From positions 45,726 through 109,725 of the forward strand of contig JAEPRB010000137.1 of NCBI GenBank assembly GCA_016758965.1: a DNA stretch of 64,000 bases, written 5' to 3'. This DNA comes from Circinella minor. Its lineage: Eukaryota; Mucoromycota; Mucoromycetes; Mucorales; Lichtheimiaceae. The notes under the pieces were generated by a model. It did not search any database. It was not told the origin of the DNA and saw nothing but the letters and a program-made list of their open reading frames with translations. Within the stretch, counting starts at the first letter, position 1. Each line of letters starts with the position of its first letter. This document shows positions 54,007-64,000 of the stretch, one piece after another. A program made the translations under genes and the position numbers.

Positions 54007-55265
54007 GATGAGAATTTATATATATATAATGTGTTAATTAATACGTGAGAGGTGGAAAGGTTCAAGCCACTACTAAGTACAAATAGCTTCTGCTTGATTA
54101 AAAGGTGCGGGCTTTTCCCCTCCCTATAGATTATGTGCCCGCTTTAATGTAGATTAAAAGAAATGTCTATTAAGTTACTATGGCGATAAAACTATTCAAA
54201 GTTACTACAATTAAAGTCAAAAGTAGCATATTTTATTTGATAAAGTTGCAACAGACAGCACAATCAGCTTAAATATAAAACAATAATATTCAACTTCATT
54301 TAAAAAGTCATTCTATAACAAAAGTAAAGCTAGAGCTGGGTTTTTCTTTTGTCTACTGTAACAGAAGAAAAAAGCTTTATATCAATCACCCCTTCTGTTC
54401 TTTTAGAACCAATTGGATCAATCTACAGATACAAGAAAAGCAAACTGCATTTTATAAATCAGAAAATCATCATCAATTGAAAGGAAAATAACAAGATAAA
54501 TTAACAATCTTATATCTCATCACAAGAAACAAACTATTAAAGTTGGAAATTTTATTTGAATTCTTTCATAACGTAAGTATTCATTGTACGAAATAAGACA
54601 TAGTGAACTTACGCAAAAACTGAAATTGCTACAATATAACACCAATACGTAAGACCGTGAATCGATAATTGTTGTCCAATCATCCATTGAACCGCTATTA
54701 CTGCTTACGATAAATAAAAAGTATGTTCATACCAGTAATAGTTGTAATAATACCGCTGGTAATAAAAAAAATGGTGGATCACAATGAGTTGTAATATTAT
54801 TAGCAACATTCTCATTGTTATCATACAGACTCACAATAAACAACATTTGTCATTGTTGTTGAAATATTTATAATATTCACTTTATACTGCGTCTCTAGTA
54901 ATAAAAAAAATACCATAAAGAAAAATGAATTACTGTACCTTTCTTTTTTTACCAGCAGTGATAATGGGCCACATATAAAGAAAAACAAAAATTCTACACC
55001 TATATAAAAGAATGGTTTTCTCTAGAGTTTTCTTTCTTGGAAAGTAAAAACCATACGAAGATAAAAACCTTTTCAGATATATTATTATTATTATTATTGT
55101 AATTATCGCCGCTACCAGCTTTAATACCTACAGCTTATTTTATATCACTAAATTACAAGTTACACTGCTTATATTTAAAGCTAACTTTAATAACAATTAA
55201 AGAAAAAAAATATAAGTACTATTACTATTACTACTATCCAAATTACGTAACAGTGTTTTGTTATC
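54007..55265. other. Divergent intergenic region
   Basis: A 1.26-kb AT-rich interval between the RRM gene and the unknown gene at 55266, containing a short ATT repeat (55080-55099). It is the probable promoter region of both. No other gene is seen. Confidence 0.45.
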
Positions 55266-56246
55266 ATGACAGTACAACATCAACAACAGTGCAAATCCCT
55301 TCCAGGCTCAACAGTCTTCAGCAGAGGATTTACAAACCGGAGATATTCTAAACAGTCTCGTAGAAAATTATCCTATCGACAAGGAAAAGTATATGATACA
55401 TCTACTCCAGTAATATCAGAACAGATCAATTCAAATCAACAACAATCACCTATTCTGAATTTTTTGAAACATCGCAATTATCTTTTTACTCCAAGCTCTC
55501 AGCAAGTAGAACAAGAAACTGAAAAAAAGGTCTTTTGGAAACATCGCCGGATTAGTAGCAGTTTATCATTTGAAAAAAAATTCCACAATCAAAAGAGTTA
55601 TTGGAAACATTCAGCATCATTCACGATACCTCGAAAAATGACTAGTTATCAAAAATTTACAACACGTATTCGACCCATGGTAGAAAGTATGCAATCATTA
55701 TCAAAACGTCGTGAAGATGAACACAAACAAGAAAATTATCGATCAACTGAAGCACCCATTCTATTACCAAAACATCGTAAAGATGAAGACACGTTAGAAA
55801 ATTATCGATCAACTGAAGCATCTATTCTATTATCAGAAGAATATTCCTTGTTAGAAGAAATCGAACGTTTAAAAAAAATTAATTTATCACCATTACCACA
55901 ACAAAATCTAAATCTAATTCCTATCATCGACAGCAGAAAAAAAAAGGAATCTTTAGAAAAAGAAACAAATCAATCGACATTAGAAGAAAATTGTTCTCAA
56001 AAATGGATGGATAACAAAAATCAATCTGAAAAAGAAAAAGAGAATAATTTGTTACCGAAAAGTATGGATAACAACATCCAAGAAGAGTCAGAATCTCATC
56101 GTCGTCAATCTATGGAAAGCACAGAATCGCAAGATAGTTTTTACACTGCAGTAAGCACTTCAACTATTAAACTTTCTCAATCTCTCAAGAAGCATCTAAA
56201 AAGTAATACTGTTAAACAAGAATCAGAAACATGTCAGGATAGTTGA
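55266..56246 (+). CDS. Unknown basic protein with an internal 22-residue repeat (326 aa)
   Basis: A single open frame of 326 codons, not recognised as any family. It is long for this AT-rich DNA and begins with a normal ATG (MTVQHQQQCK). Composition is rich in Lys, Ser, Gln, Glu and Arg, with no membrane span or signal peptide. Residues 1-145 are basic, including three W/L-K-H-R/S motifs (FLKHRNY, WKHRRIS, WKHSASF). Residues 147-168 and 169-190 form a tandem duplication sharing ENYRSTEA.ILL. A coiled-coil-like acidic stretch (SEEYSLLEEIERLKKINL) follows, then Glu/Lys/Asn/Ser-rich sequence ending in SDS-like motifs. Probably intrinsically disordered. It has no neighbour that hints at a role. 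Confidence 0.6.
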   Translation: MTVQHQQQCKSLPGSTVFSRGFTNRRYSKQSRRKLSYRQGKVYDTSTPVISEQINSNQQQSPILNFLKHRNYLFTPSSQQVEQETEKKVFWKHRRISSSLSFEKKFHNQKSYWKHSASFTIPRKMTSYQKFTTRIRPMVESMQSLSKRREDEHKQENYRSTEAPILLPKHRKDEDTLENYRSTEASILLSEEYSLLEEIERLKKINLSPLPQQNLNLIPIIDSRKKKESLEKETNQSTLEENCSQKWMDNKNQSEKEKENNLLPKSMDNNIQEESESHRRQSMESTESQDSFYTAVSTSTIKLSQSLKKHLKSNTVKQESETCQDS

Positions 56247-56573
56247 TATTATACAGAAAAAAGAAATTTACGTCATAAAGAATACCTTTTAGCAACTTAT
56301 CCTCTCCAAGTTTTTTTCTACTCAATCTCAACCTAATTTTTTTCTAATAATAAAAAGCAATATTGATTAATAATGATTTTATATAAAACAACAAGTACTA
56401 AGAGTAATAGTAAAAAAAAACAAATATCAAAAAGAAGATGATGGGATTTCTTTATATTATTTATTTCCAGCATTAAAAATCTTTTTTTAAAACTTATTGA
56501 AAATTTGATCGTATTTTCTCTTCCTAATAAATCAAATATTAACATCATTTTTTTTATATCATGTACAGACCTA

Positions 56574-56608
<35 letters not shown>

Positions 56609-56872
56609 TTAAAATATCCCGTTATTATTATTTTGATAGTATAGTATAAAAAGAATAATGAACAGAATCCGTTTTATTACTCTTTCGGATTTTCTCGTTC
56701 TTATTTCTTTACTAAATAATATCATTTTATTCTTTATAATATTAAAAAAAAAAAAAAAAAGAGTTAAAAACTCGACTTGTAAATAACAAAGGAAAGTATC
56801 TATACGAGAAAAAAAAATACAATGATTTTTGAAAAGTAGAACGAATTATTTTTCATTTTTATCAAACATATA
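56247..56872. other. Intergenic with (TA)n
   Basis: AT-rich sequence holding a TA dinucleotide run (56578-56606) and an A18 tract (56744-56760). No gene is seen. It is followed directly by the MITE. Confidence 0.5.
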
Positions 56873-57048
56873 CAGTAAAACCCCACTTTTTGCACCCTCG
56901 ATTTTTGCACACACCCTCTTTTTGCACACCTTTTGATCACAATCCCACTTTGATTTTTCTATGTTTTGGTTTGAAAGTAGTGCAAAAACCGGGGGTGTGC
57001 AAAAAGTGGGGTCGAAAACCCACCCGTGCAAAAAACGGGGTTCAACTG
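56873..57048. mobile_element. 176-bp pogo-like MITE with TA target duplications
   Basis: The left end CAGTAAAACCCCACTTTTT and the right end, read inward on the other strand as CAGTTGAACCCCGTTTTTT, form terminal inverted repeats. The flanks are TA on both sides (56871-56872 and 57049-57050), the target duplication of the Tc1/mariner-pogo superfamily. CAGT plus RAACCCC ends are characteristic of pogo/Tigger/Fot-type elements. The subterminal motif TTTTTGCAC occurs three times in each arm, so the element can fold into a long imperfect hairpin. It has no coding capacity and must depend on a transposase elsewhere. Confidence 0.82.
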
Positions 57049-57477
57049 TAGAGATCAAAAAAAAAAAAAAAAATCCCGACTATCGAAATTATGTATAACG
57101 ATAGTATCATTATTATTATTATTATTATTTTTAAAAAAAACCTATATAATTTATATATTAGTAGTATACTGTTTCTTAGTTACTACTTGTGTATTAGTAA
57201 ATTGGGATTTCTCTATAATTATATAATAATAATATTATTACTTCTTTGTTTCATCGAGATTTTTGAGAGGTAGGTAAGAGAAAAAAAAAATATTTATGAA
57301 TGTTTCTGGTAAAGAACGGTTGTCGGGGCGGTGTAACAAAAAAAAAGTCGTAGGTTAAAGACTTGCACTTCAAATTTTTTTTTTAAACTAATATAAACAT
57401 CAAAACTTTTTTGTTCCAGGTCTTCTTTTCTTTCTACTATTAGTTTCTTTTTTTTTAATACCGCGATAATAATTATT
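57049..57477. promoter_or_regulatory. Upstream region of the amino-acid transporter gene
   Basis: Sequence between the MITE and the transporter ATG, including an ATT repeat (57111-57130) and a pyrimidine tract just before the start. The MITE therefore sits about 430 bases upstream of the coding start. Confidence 0.45.
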
Positions 57478-59258
57478 ATGGGAGAAAAGTCATCGATCTA
57501 CTCAGGTATTTTAAAATACTGAAAAAAAAAAAAAAAAAAAAGAACAGAAAGAAATATTCATTAAGTAATAATGAATATTATTTGGGGTATATATTTTTAG
57601 TATCGAGTCTCCCAATTACTGTGGAAAGTGTGACAACGTCGTTTGAATATCCTGGTGATATTGAAGATATTGATCGATCAAAAGCAGGAAGTTCATTTTA
57701 TGCTTATTGGAATATTGTATGTGCCATTTGCGGTATTGGTATTCTTGGGTTACCACAAGCATTAAGTCGTGGAGGTTGGGGTGCAGTAGCATTATTATTA
57801 GTCACCTGGTGGATGACAACTGTAAGTAATTGACAAAAACAGTGAAGGGGTCCCCTTAAATAAAATTTATTTACTCAAAAAAAAAAATTCTTTTTTTTTT
57901 TTTTTTTTTTTTTTTACAAACCGCATGGATTTTACCACGATATTATAAACTGCGATCATAAATATAATATATAGTATAGCGCTATCATTGTTGTCCGATG
58001 CTTATATCACCCTCGTCACCAAAAAAAAAGACTTTCTTCATTCACAGCCGTTGCCGAAGAAGCATTTGGTAAAATTGGTGCATATCTTTTATTCTTTTTT
58101 CAAGCATGGATTGTACTTGGTGGCCCTGTATTATTTGTCGTATTATGTGGTAACAGTATGAATGAATGTAAGATTATTATTTTTATTTAAAACTAAAAAA
58201 AAAAAAAAAAGCTTTATTTTGACATATAATATTCAATATAACTATCACATTTAACTAAAAACATATATATATATTTAATTCTTTTTTTTTTATAAAAAAA
58301 AAAAGTATGTGAAGGTACTGTAGGTGAAATTGGTAGAGTTCCGTGGACAATTATTTTTTCTGCTATTGTTGCGGTACCGTTTGTTTTCTTTAAAACTATG
58401 AAGGATATGGGTTGGACAAGTGTATTTGGTACTGTTGGTATTTCTGTTATTATTCTTATTTGTGTTATCATGTCCGGAATTGATAGTCCTAGAGTAAGTC
58501 CAACCGTTACACATAACAACGTCGTATGGGAAGGATTTCCAGTTGCTTTATCATCCATTTCACTTTCTTTTGGTGCCAGTGTTTTGTATCCAAATATCGA
58601 AGCATCCATGAAGAGACCTCAAGATTGGACTATTACTATTACAGCTTCCATTGGTACTTGTGCCTTACTTTACATTATGTGTGCTGTCGCTGGTTATTAC
58701 GCTTATGGCGATTCGGTATTGAATCCTGTATATTATAGTATGAACAGTGATGTCTTACTTAAAATATGTTTGGCCATCATGGTTACCAATGGAATTGTAT
58801 CAGCACCTATTTATTTAGTGTCATTCACCATTGAATGTGAAGAGAAGATGAATATTACAGTGGAACGATGGGGTCGTTTTCGAGAACGTTTATTACGTTT
58901 TGGATTTCGTATTTTGACGATCGTTTTTTGTGGCGTCATTGGTTGTACAGTTCCTTATTTTAATAATTTAATGGCATTATTTGGTGCTATCGGTTATTGT
59001 TCAACAACTTTTCTATTCCCCGTTCTTTGCTATTGGCGATTAACTGGTATTCGAAACAAACCAATATATATACTCGCATGGGATTCATTAATTATATTGT
59101 TTGGAATTGTCGGAACAGTTTTCGGTAAGAAATGATATATGATGTTATTAGTAAAAAAAAAAAAATGTTATCAAAAACAATTTCTTAATATTCTTTTATA
59201 TATAGGAACTTGGTTTGCTGTTGAAGATCTCATTGCTGCTTTTGAAAATGATAAATAA
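57478..59258 (+). CDS. AAAP-family amino-acid transporter (vacuolar Avt1-like)
   Basis: Multi-span membrane carrier of the amino acid/auxin permease family; fungal Avt1-like members move neutral amino acids at the vacuolar membrane. Exons 57478-57505, 57601-57821, 57975-58167, 58306-59124 and 59206-59258 join in frame to 437 residues. After a short hydrophilic start comes AGSSFYAYWNIVCAICGIGI with LGLPQALSRGGW, the conserved first span of the family. Further spans include YLLFFFQAWIVLGGPVLFVV, VPWTIIFSAIVAVPFVFFK, GWTSVFGTVGISVIILICVI, SLSFGASVLYPNIEASMKRP (a conserved loop), ICLAIMVTNGIVSAPIYLV and a final pair near the C-terminus; about ten or eleven in all. It lacks the long N-terminal extension of yeast Avt1. 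The substrate is not determinable from sequence. Confidence 0.85.
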
Positions 59259-60266
59259 TATGCTTTTTTTTTTTGTATTAATAATAACTACACCATTTAT
59301 TAGCAGTAATAGCAACCCTTAATATAACCCTTCATCTTTTAATTTTCATTTCTTTTTTTTCTTTCTTTCATGTAAAATTATTGTCATCCTAAAAGTTTTT
59401 TTTTTTTTTATGTATATAATTCACTTTTGTTTATTTATTTAAAAAAAATTCCAATACTTTTTTTTTTCTTAGCATATTATTTTGTCCTCTCCTTTTTTTC
59501 CTTGACATTCTGAACATGTTTCTATCATTTCATTCCCCCCCCCTCCCCTGGTCATATAAACTAGATTTCATTTCTTCTTCTTTATACAAATTATAAAAAC
59601 TTTTATAGTATCCTTCTATATCCCAATTTTGTTCAACGTGTACTTTAAATAAGTTAACGGTATTCTTATATTACTGAATATCAAAACTATATATCTTAGC
59701 TGCATAATAATATATTGACACCTGTTATAATAAAAAGAAAAAGTAATTCATGTTTCCCTGAGTTAAAAAATAAAAGGAGAAAAATTGTATAAGAATTTTT
59801 TAATCTACAGTTATAGCATGAATTGATGACACTTATAAACAAGCATATAGCTTTTTCCCTTACTGGGAGGGAGGGGGGTTTCTGTTATAGCTACTCTTTT
59901 TTCTTCTCTAATATTTATAATGATTCGATGCGCCGTCCGTACCGCAAGGAAGCGACCCTATGTCTTAATGGCGACGGTCACTTAGTTTAAATCTTCCATT
60001 TAATAAATATAAGTTTTAAACTAATGACAATTATGGATACTCTGAACTTAAATAAAGTTTATAAGATATATATATTATTCAATAATAAAAGAAAATAGAT
60101 AACATCAAGTGACACAATAATGTTATTGATACTGCTTCTACTTACTATAATTTATTTTATATTCTCAAGAACCAACCTCTTCTTCTACTCGATGTTATGT
60201 TTTTTTTTATATATAACATCAACATGCGTTATAAGTTAAATTTAAAATCGTCTTGAAATATTAACC
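59259..60266. other. Intergenic, T-rich
   Basis: Downstream of the transporter; no gene is supported. A short less AT-rich patch at 59925-59990 stands out from its surroundings but matches nothing that I recognise. Confidence 0.45.
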
Positions 60267-60395
60267 AAGGTCATTTGTCTTGAGATTACTGTAATTTATT
60301 AATTGTACAAGGTTATTTGTCTTGAGGTTATGCTGTAATTTATTGAATTGTACAGGGTTATTTGTCTTGAGGCTACTGTAATTTATTAATTGTAC
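60267..60395. repeat. Three-copy tandem repeat, 42-45 base unit
   Basis: Three imperfect units, each built on TTTGTCTTGAG ... CTGTAATTTATT(G)AATTGTAC, with TTTGTCTTGAG beginning at 60274, 60316 and 60361. The middle unit has small insertions relative to the others. No reading frame crosses it. Confidence 0.85.
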
Positions 60396-60783
60396 GAGAC
60401 GTAGTCGCCTCCGTCCACATCTACAGTATTGAGCCCCTTCGCTTCATGTCAGACAACACTTTCGGCGCTCCACCTCGGGGTCCAATTCCCCCCCCCCATT
60501 AAATAAAGTACTTGTTTGTGATTCTACATAAAAATTGATTTAGTCTAACCCCCTCCCAAATACCCGCAAAATCATTATCAATAAATTTAGCTTCTAAATT
60601 ATACGGCAAAAATAATAACATAGAGACTGGGTGCCATTACAATAACCTTTTTTTTTTTTTTTTTTTTTTTTTTGTGAGGGTTTATATTACATAATAGCAT
60701 AAGTTTTGTAGGCTGATATAATTTTATGAGCAAAAGTATATGTGGTACGTAGATAGTTTGGAAAGATGAACTTTATGGAGATA
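60396..60783. other. Intergenic with GC-richer patch and T-run
   Basis: Directly after the tandem repeat is an island of about 95 bases that is clearly less AT-rich (60396-60490, ending in C-runs). A poly(T) run of about 24 bases follows (60649-60673). Function unknown. Confidence 0.4.
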
Positions 60784-61620
60784 TTATTCTGAAGGATTAT
60801 TTGAGAGCAAGATTAAATAATTTGTCAAATAAAAGATACCTGTATGCCTCTCCACAGGAAAGTGCTGCATCATTCTACAAGGTCCAGATATATCATTAAC
60901 TGTACGTACGGTGCTAGCTAAAATAGCACATCTTTTCATATATCCTGATGTTCTGTAGGGACGGACTCTGGCTGCTGTCATTGATGGTGCTAGTCGATAA
61001 ATGTTTTCAATTGTCCCTAATAGAAATAAGTCAGATATTTCAAATGCCTCTTTGACAACAAATGCACAGTTATTTCAATGTTTTCAAAAAATACAAATCC
61101 TACAAAAAACATGGATGTTCTGGGAAATACTAATCTACAAATAATAGAAGATGCATTACGTACAATAATTTTTAGAGTATCTCCTGTGGACTGATGAAAG
61201 CTGGAAACCAGACTTTTTTCTTAATTCTAAAATCTAATGTCATTCACTTTGGAAAGTTGTACATAAACATCCAGTTTAAAAGTCTGTCATTGATAGTGTT
61301 TATTACCACACCAAATGAGAAGTGTGCATAGCAAAACTAAATCAACAGTGCCCCATAATATCTTGCAATTACGTCGATTTAGCTGGTTCAAAAGCAAAAC
61401 TGTGGCTCATAGATGGTTCATTCCAGATAATAAGAGATAATCTACATGATATTTTAGTCTAAATGGACTTTGAACACAAATGCTGCATACTGTATATCCT
61501 CTTAAATAGATCTAAAGACAAAACGAAAGCAACTAGTATATCCAGTACGATATTACCTCCAAGAAGTAGTGCAGCAATTCCAGAAGCAGCAGCAACAGTG
61601 ATAATAATTTCGCCTTAAAT
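60784..61620 (-). mobile_element. Possible degraded transposase fragment
   Basis: On the minus strand an exon-like segment (about 61019-60850), with an AG acceptor (CTATTAG) and a GT donor (ACAG|GTATCT), encodes TIENIYRLAPSMTAARVRPY followed by NDISGPCRMMQHFPVERHTG. The GP...FPVERHTG pattern is reminiscent of the C-terminal part of tnp2/KDZ-like transposases, where a GP...ER.IG motif recurs. Upstream to about 61620 only short pieces interrupted by stops remain (for example AKST, LQDIMGHC). The assignment is weak; it could instead be a fragment of another decayed gene. Confidence 0.28.
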
Positions 61621-62505
61621 TATTAACAATGTATAAATGACCACTTCAAAAATTCAGTTGCAAATTATGATAGTAACAGCTAATGTTACATTTGGCTTGA
61701 AAATGATCACATAAGAGAAATAAGAGGAGCTTAAAAAAAAGGCTATACTTCCAAAAAAGGAAGGTAATTTCTTTAATAATTTTTGAAAGTCTACTATTAT
61801 ATTATAGAAGATAGATAGATAGATAGATAGAGCATTGTAAAAAACAAATGGGAGGGGGTTAAAGAAGATATAAAATATAAATATGAACCATCATACTATC
61901 TTTTTTAATTTCAATTATATTTATTAGATCCGTTCTAGGTCTTTTATGATCCTTTTTGTTTTCTTCTTGATGATATCCAAGTCTCTGGTTTTTTTTTTTT
62001 TTTGTTTGGATAATGCTATAGATTGAAGAGTAACTGGTTGTTGTTCTCTTTTTAATGGCACGCGTGATTTATTTGTAAAAACAAAATGAATGAAATGCCC
62101 TCGTTTTTTTTTTTTTTTTCAACCAAGAAAAAACGATGAAAAATAAATTTTATCCTACCCCTTTTCACTTGGGGTGAACCTTTTATAATCCACAGTTTTT
62201 TGTTTACAAAATACACTATAGTAAGATGACTTACAGAATGATTCAATAATTAAAAAATACTTACAGACTATTTATAATTATTCTAAATTGAGTCTTGAAT
62301 GAACGCACGCGTTAGCATGTTCGTGTTATTTCGGTCCTTTTGTATAATAAATTTTACTAAAATGTAATAGCTCTATAAGCAAATAACTTTGTGACATCAT
62401 TGATTCTAACAAGTAAAACTCTGGACACTAAAAAAAAAAAGCGATGCCTGTCAAAACTTTTCTATGTCATCGCTAGGTCAAATAGATCCGATCCATTCCG
62501 TTCCT

Positions 62506-62536
<31 letters not shown>

Positions 62537-63180
62537 CTACAAAGGTCTTCTTATTAATGAATGTGGGGTTATTTTAATATATATATATATATTTTTTATT
62601 GATATAATGCATGATGTATGTGCTTTACTATCAATAAAAAAAAAAAAGAGAAAATTATATAGTGTATTATAAATACAACCAAAAATAAGTTTTTATATTG
62701 AACATTATGCCTTATTAAAAAAAAAAAAAAAATTCATCGTCATGTGTGTAACTTGGAGAAAGTGTGGGAAATAAAGATCTTGGAAAATTAATGCGGGGGT
62801 GAACTTGTAGGAGGAACAACGAGATGTTTACAAACTTGGGTGAATTTAATTGTTATTGTGTTAGAAAAAAAGAGAAAGGATAAAGAAGGGGAGAGTGAGA
62901 GTCTGAATAATATCAAAAAACAAAAAATATTTACTATCATTATACATTTATTATTGTAAAAAAAAAAAAAAAAAAAAGAGGGAGGGGGTGGTTATTGTTA
63001 TAAAAAAAAAAAAAAAACAAATGGGCCACGTTTTCATCCTATCAACGAAAAAGTTTATTACATGATTTAAGCCAATCTCTTTTGTTACTATGGCCAAACC
63101 CGGACCCTAAGTATTATAATTTTTTTAGTTGCCCTGCCGCCGATAAATTTCAAGTGCCCTGTCCATTTTTTTTTTTTTTT
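61621..63180. other. Gene-poor region with microsatellites and homopolymers
   Basis: No supported gene. It contains a GATA repeat (about 61808-61831), a TA run (62578-62592) and several poly(A) or poly(T) tracts of 15 to 27 bases (62506-62533, 62959-62977, 63001-63017). Long homopolymers make base calls here less reliable. Confidence 0.5.
61808..61831. repeat. (GATA)n microsatellite
   Basis: Six consecutive AGAT units in the gene-poor right arm of the window. Confidence 0.85.
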
Positions 63181-63330
63181 TTGCATAAACGTTTTTTTTT
63201 GTACTATCTAAACCCCCCTTCCCTCCCCATTTTTTCTAACATGATAATTTCATTTTTTTGTTATTCATTCATTTCAACAGATGAAAAAAAAAAAAAAAAA
63301 AACAATTAATTTACTCTATAAATCCCATTT
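63181..63330. repeat. Direct repeat, copy 1 (150 bp)
   Basis: Matches 63851-64000 base for base without gaps except for six substitutions, at a constant offset of 670. It is pyrimidine- and homopolymer-rich, containing AACCCCCCTTCCCTCCCCAT and a long A-run. Copy 1 continues rightwards past 63330. Confidence 0.85.
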
Positions 63331-63850
63331 AGAGTTTTTTCTTCTAGTTTTTTTTTTTTTTTTTTATCGAAAACCCAAAAAAGAAAAATTCATTTTATCG
63401 GAAGGAAAAAAAAAAGGTGGGGAAAAAATCCGGTTTTGTTTTTTAATTGGTCTTTTCTTTGTCAGAATTGGGAGGACCATATCAAAGTTTTATTCGGGAG
63501 ATCAAAAAAATTATACTTAATAGTACTTTTTTTGACAGTAGTGAATTCCGATTGGACAAAGCTGACAAATGGTTCACATCCTTTCTTTTTTTGCCCTAAT
63601 TGTAAAAAGCTTGTTATTGATTTCCCACAATGCATAAACCTTTTAAACTAGGGGTTTGAGATTAAGTCACACATATTAGAATAGTTCTTAAATGTATCGA
63701 ACTTTTTTTTTTTTTTTTGGGGGGGGGGAGGGTAAAAAGATTGAATTCCACAAATGCAATTTTTTTGGTATAAAAAGAACATTATCTTTTTTTTTTTTTT
63801 TTCACTTTCTTTTCCCCCCTTTTTTTTTTTTTAATTTTTTTTTTTTTTTT
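63331..63850. other. Spacer between direct repeats
   Basis: 520 bases, homopolymer-rich, with G8, A10 and several T runs of 15 or more. I see no gene; the open frames here are made of poly-Lys or poly-Phe from homopolymers. Confidence 0.5.
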
Positions 63851-64000
63851 TTGAATAAACTTTTTTTTTTGTACTTTCTAAACCCCCCTTCCCTCCCCAT
63901 TTTTTCTAAAATGATAATTTCATTTTTTTTTTATTCATTCATTTCAACAGATGAAAAAAAAAAAAAAAAAAACAATTAATTTACTCTATAAATCCGATTT
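63851..64000. repeat. Direct repeat, copy 2 (150 bp, cut by window end)
   Basis: Second copy of the repeat at 63181-63330, 144 of 150 positions identical. It still matches at the last base of the window, so the true repeat may be longer. Confidence 0.85.

Noticed and set aside
61808..61831. GATA repeat as a CRISPR or binding-site array
   Set aside because: It is a plain tetranucleotide microsatellite without spacers.
63082..63979. Several plus-strand frames at the right edge
   Set aside because: They consist of poly-Phe and poly-Lys runs from T and A homopolymers and of the duplicated 150-bp repeat, not of protein-coding sequence.

Overview
This window is AT-rich nuclear DNA from a fungus, most likely a Mucoromycota (Mucorales-type) species. 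The supporting evidence is many short GT-AG introns, genes packed on both strands, two fungal delta-12 fatty-acid desaturases, a TPR/F-box gene relic of the kind expanded in Mucorales, and an animal-like ferritin. Among fungi, ferritins are essentially restricted to early-diverging groups such as Mucoromycota. I recognise no bacterial operon, virus, rRNA, tRNA or CRISPR array. I built gene models by joining reading frames at GT-AG junctions; total lengths are consistent with frame unless stated.

Layout. 1-1102: 3' part of an Slt2-type MAP kinase gene whose activation loop reads T-H-Y. 1339-2662: aldo-keto reductase with an apparent one-base frameshift. 3625-5922 (-): tubulin cofactor E. 6334-7966 (-) and 12342-13735 (-): two delta-12-type desaturases, with Eaf7/MRGBP (8260-9163, -) and 3.2 kb of empty DNA between them. 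15272-18295 (-): intronless mitochondrial PPR protein. 18610-19027: small unknown protein. 19284-22429 (-): RanBPM/Gid1-like subunit of the GID/CTLH ubiquitin ligase. 23015-23879 (-): mitochondrial ribosomal protein uS10m. 24825-28778 (-): Yak1-type DYRK kinase, divergent from 29278-33026: Afg2-type AAA ATPase of 60S ribosome maturation. 33719-34671 (-): ferritin, divergent from 35493-37621: O-fucosyltransferase-like Golgi protein. 39244-41003: DHHC palmitoyltransferase. 41711-44352 (-): decayed TPR/F-box/LRR gene broken by a repeat-rich insertion. 45453-46201: MAPEG (microsomal glutathione S-transferase 3-like). 48374-49798: two-finger C2H2 protein. 50762-51239: Mrx11-like mitochondrial membrane protein. 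53288-54006 (-): stand-alone cyclophilin-33-type RRM protein. 55266-56246: unknown repeat-bearing basic protein. 57478-59258: AAAP amino-acid transporter. 59259-64000: gene-poor DNA with tandem repeats, a possible transposon relic and a 150-bp direct repeat at the window edge.

The genes are ordinary eukaryotic housekeeping and signalling genes and do not form an obvious cluster or pathway. Loose links are membrane lipid desaturation (two desaturases), ribosome and translation (Afg2, uS10m, PPR), and nutrient/stress signalling (Slt2-type MAPK, Yak1, GID/CTLH). I did not find a clearly new multi-gene system. The strongest unusual signals are a 176-bp pogo-like MITE with TA target duplications (56873-57048), a second element dense in one 6-mer inside the F-box relic, the THY MAP kinase, the ferritin, the RRM-only relative of cyclophilin-33, and paralogous desaturases that differ by two introns.
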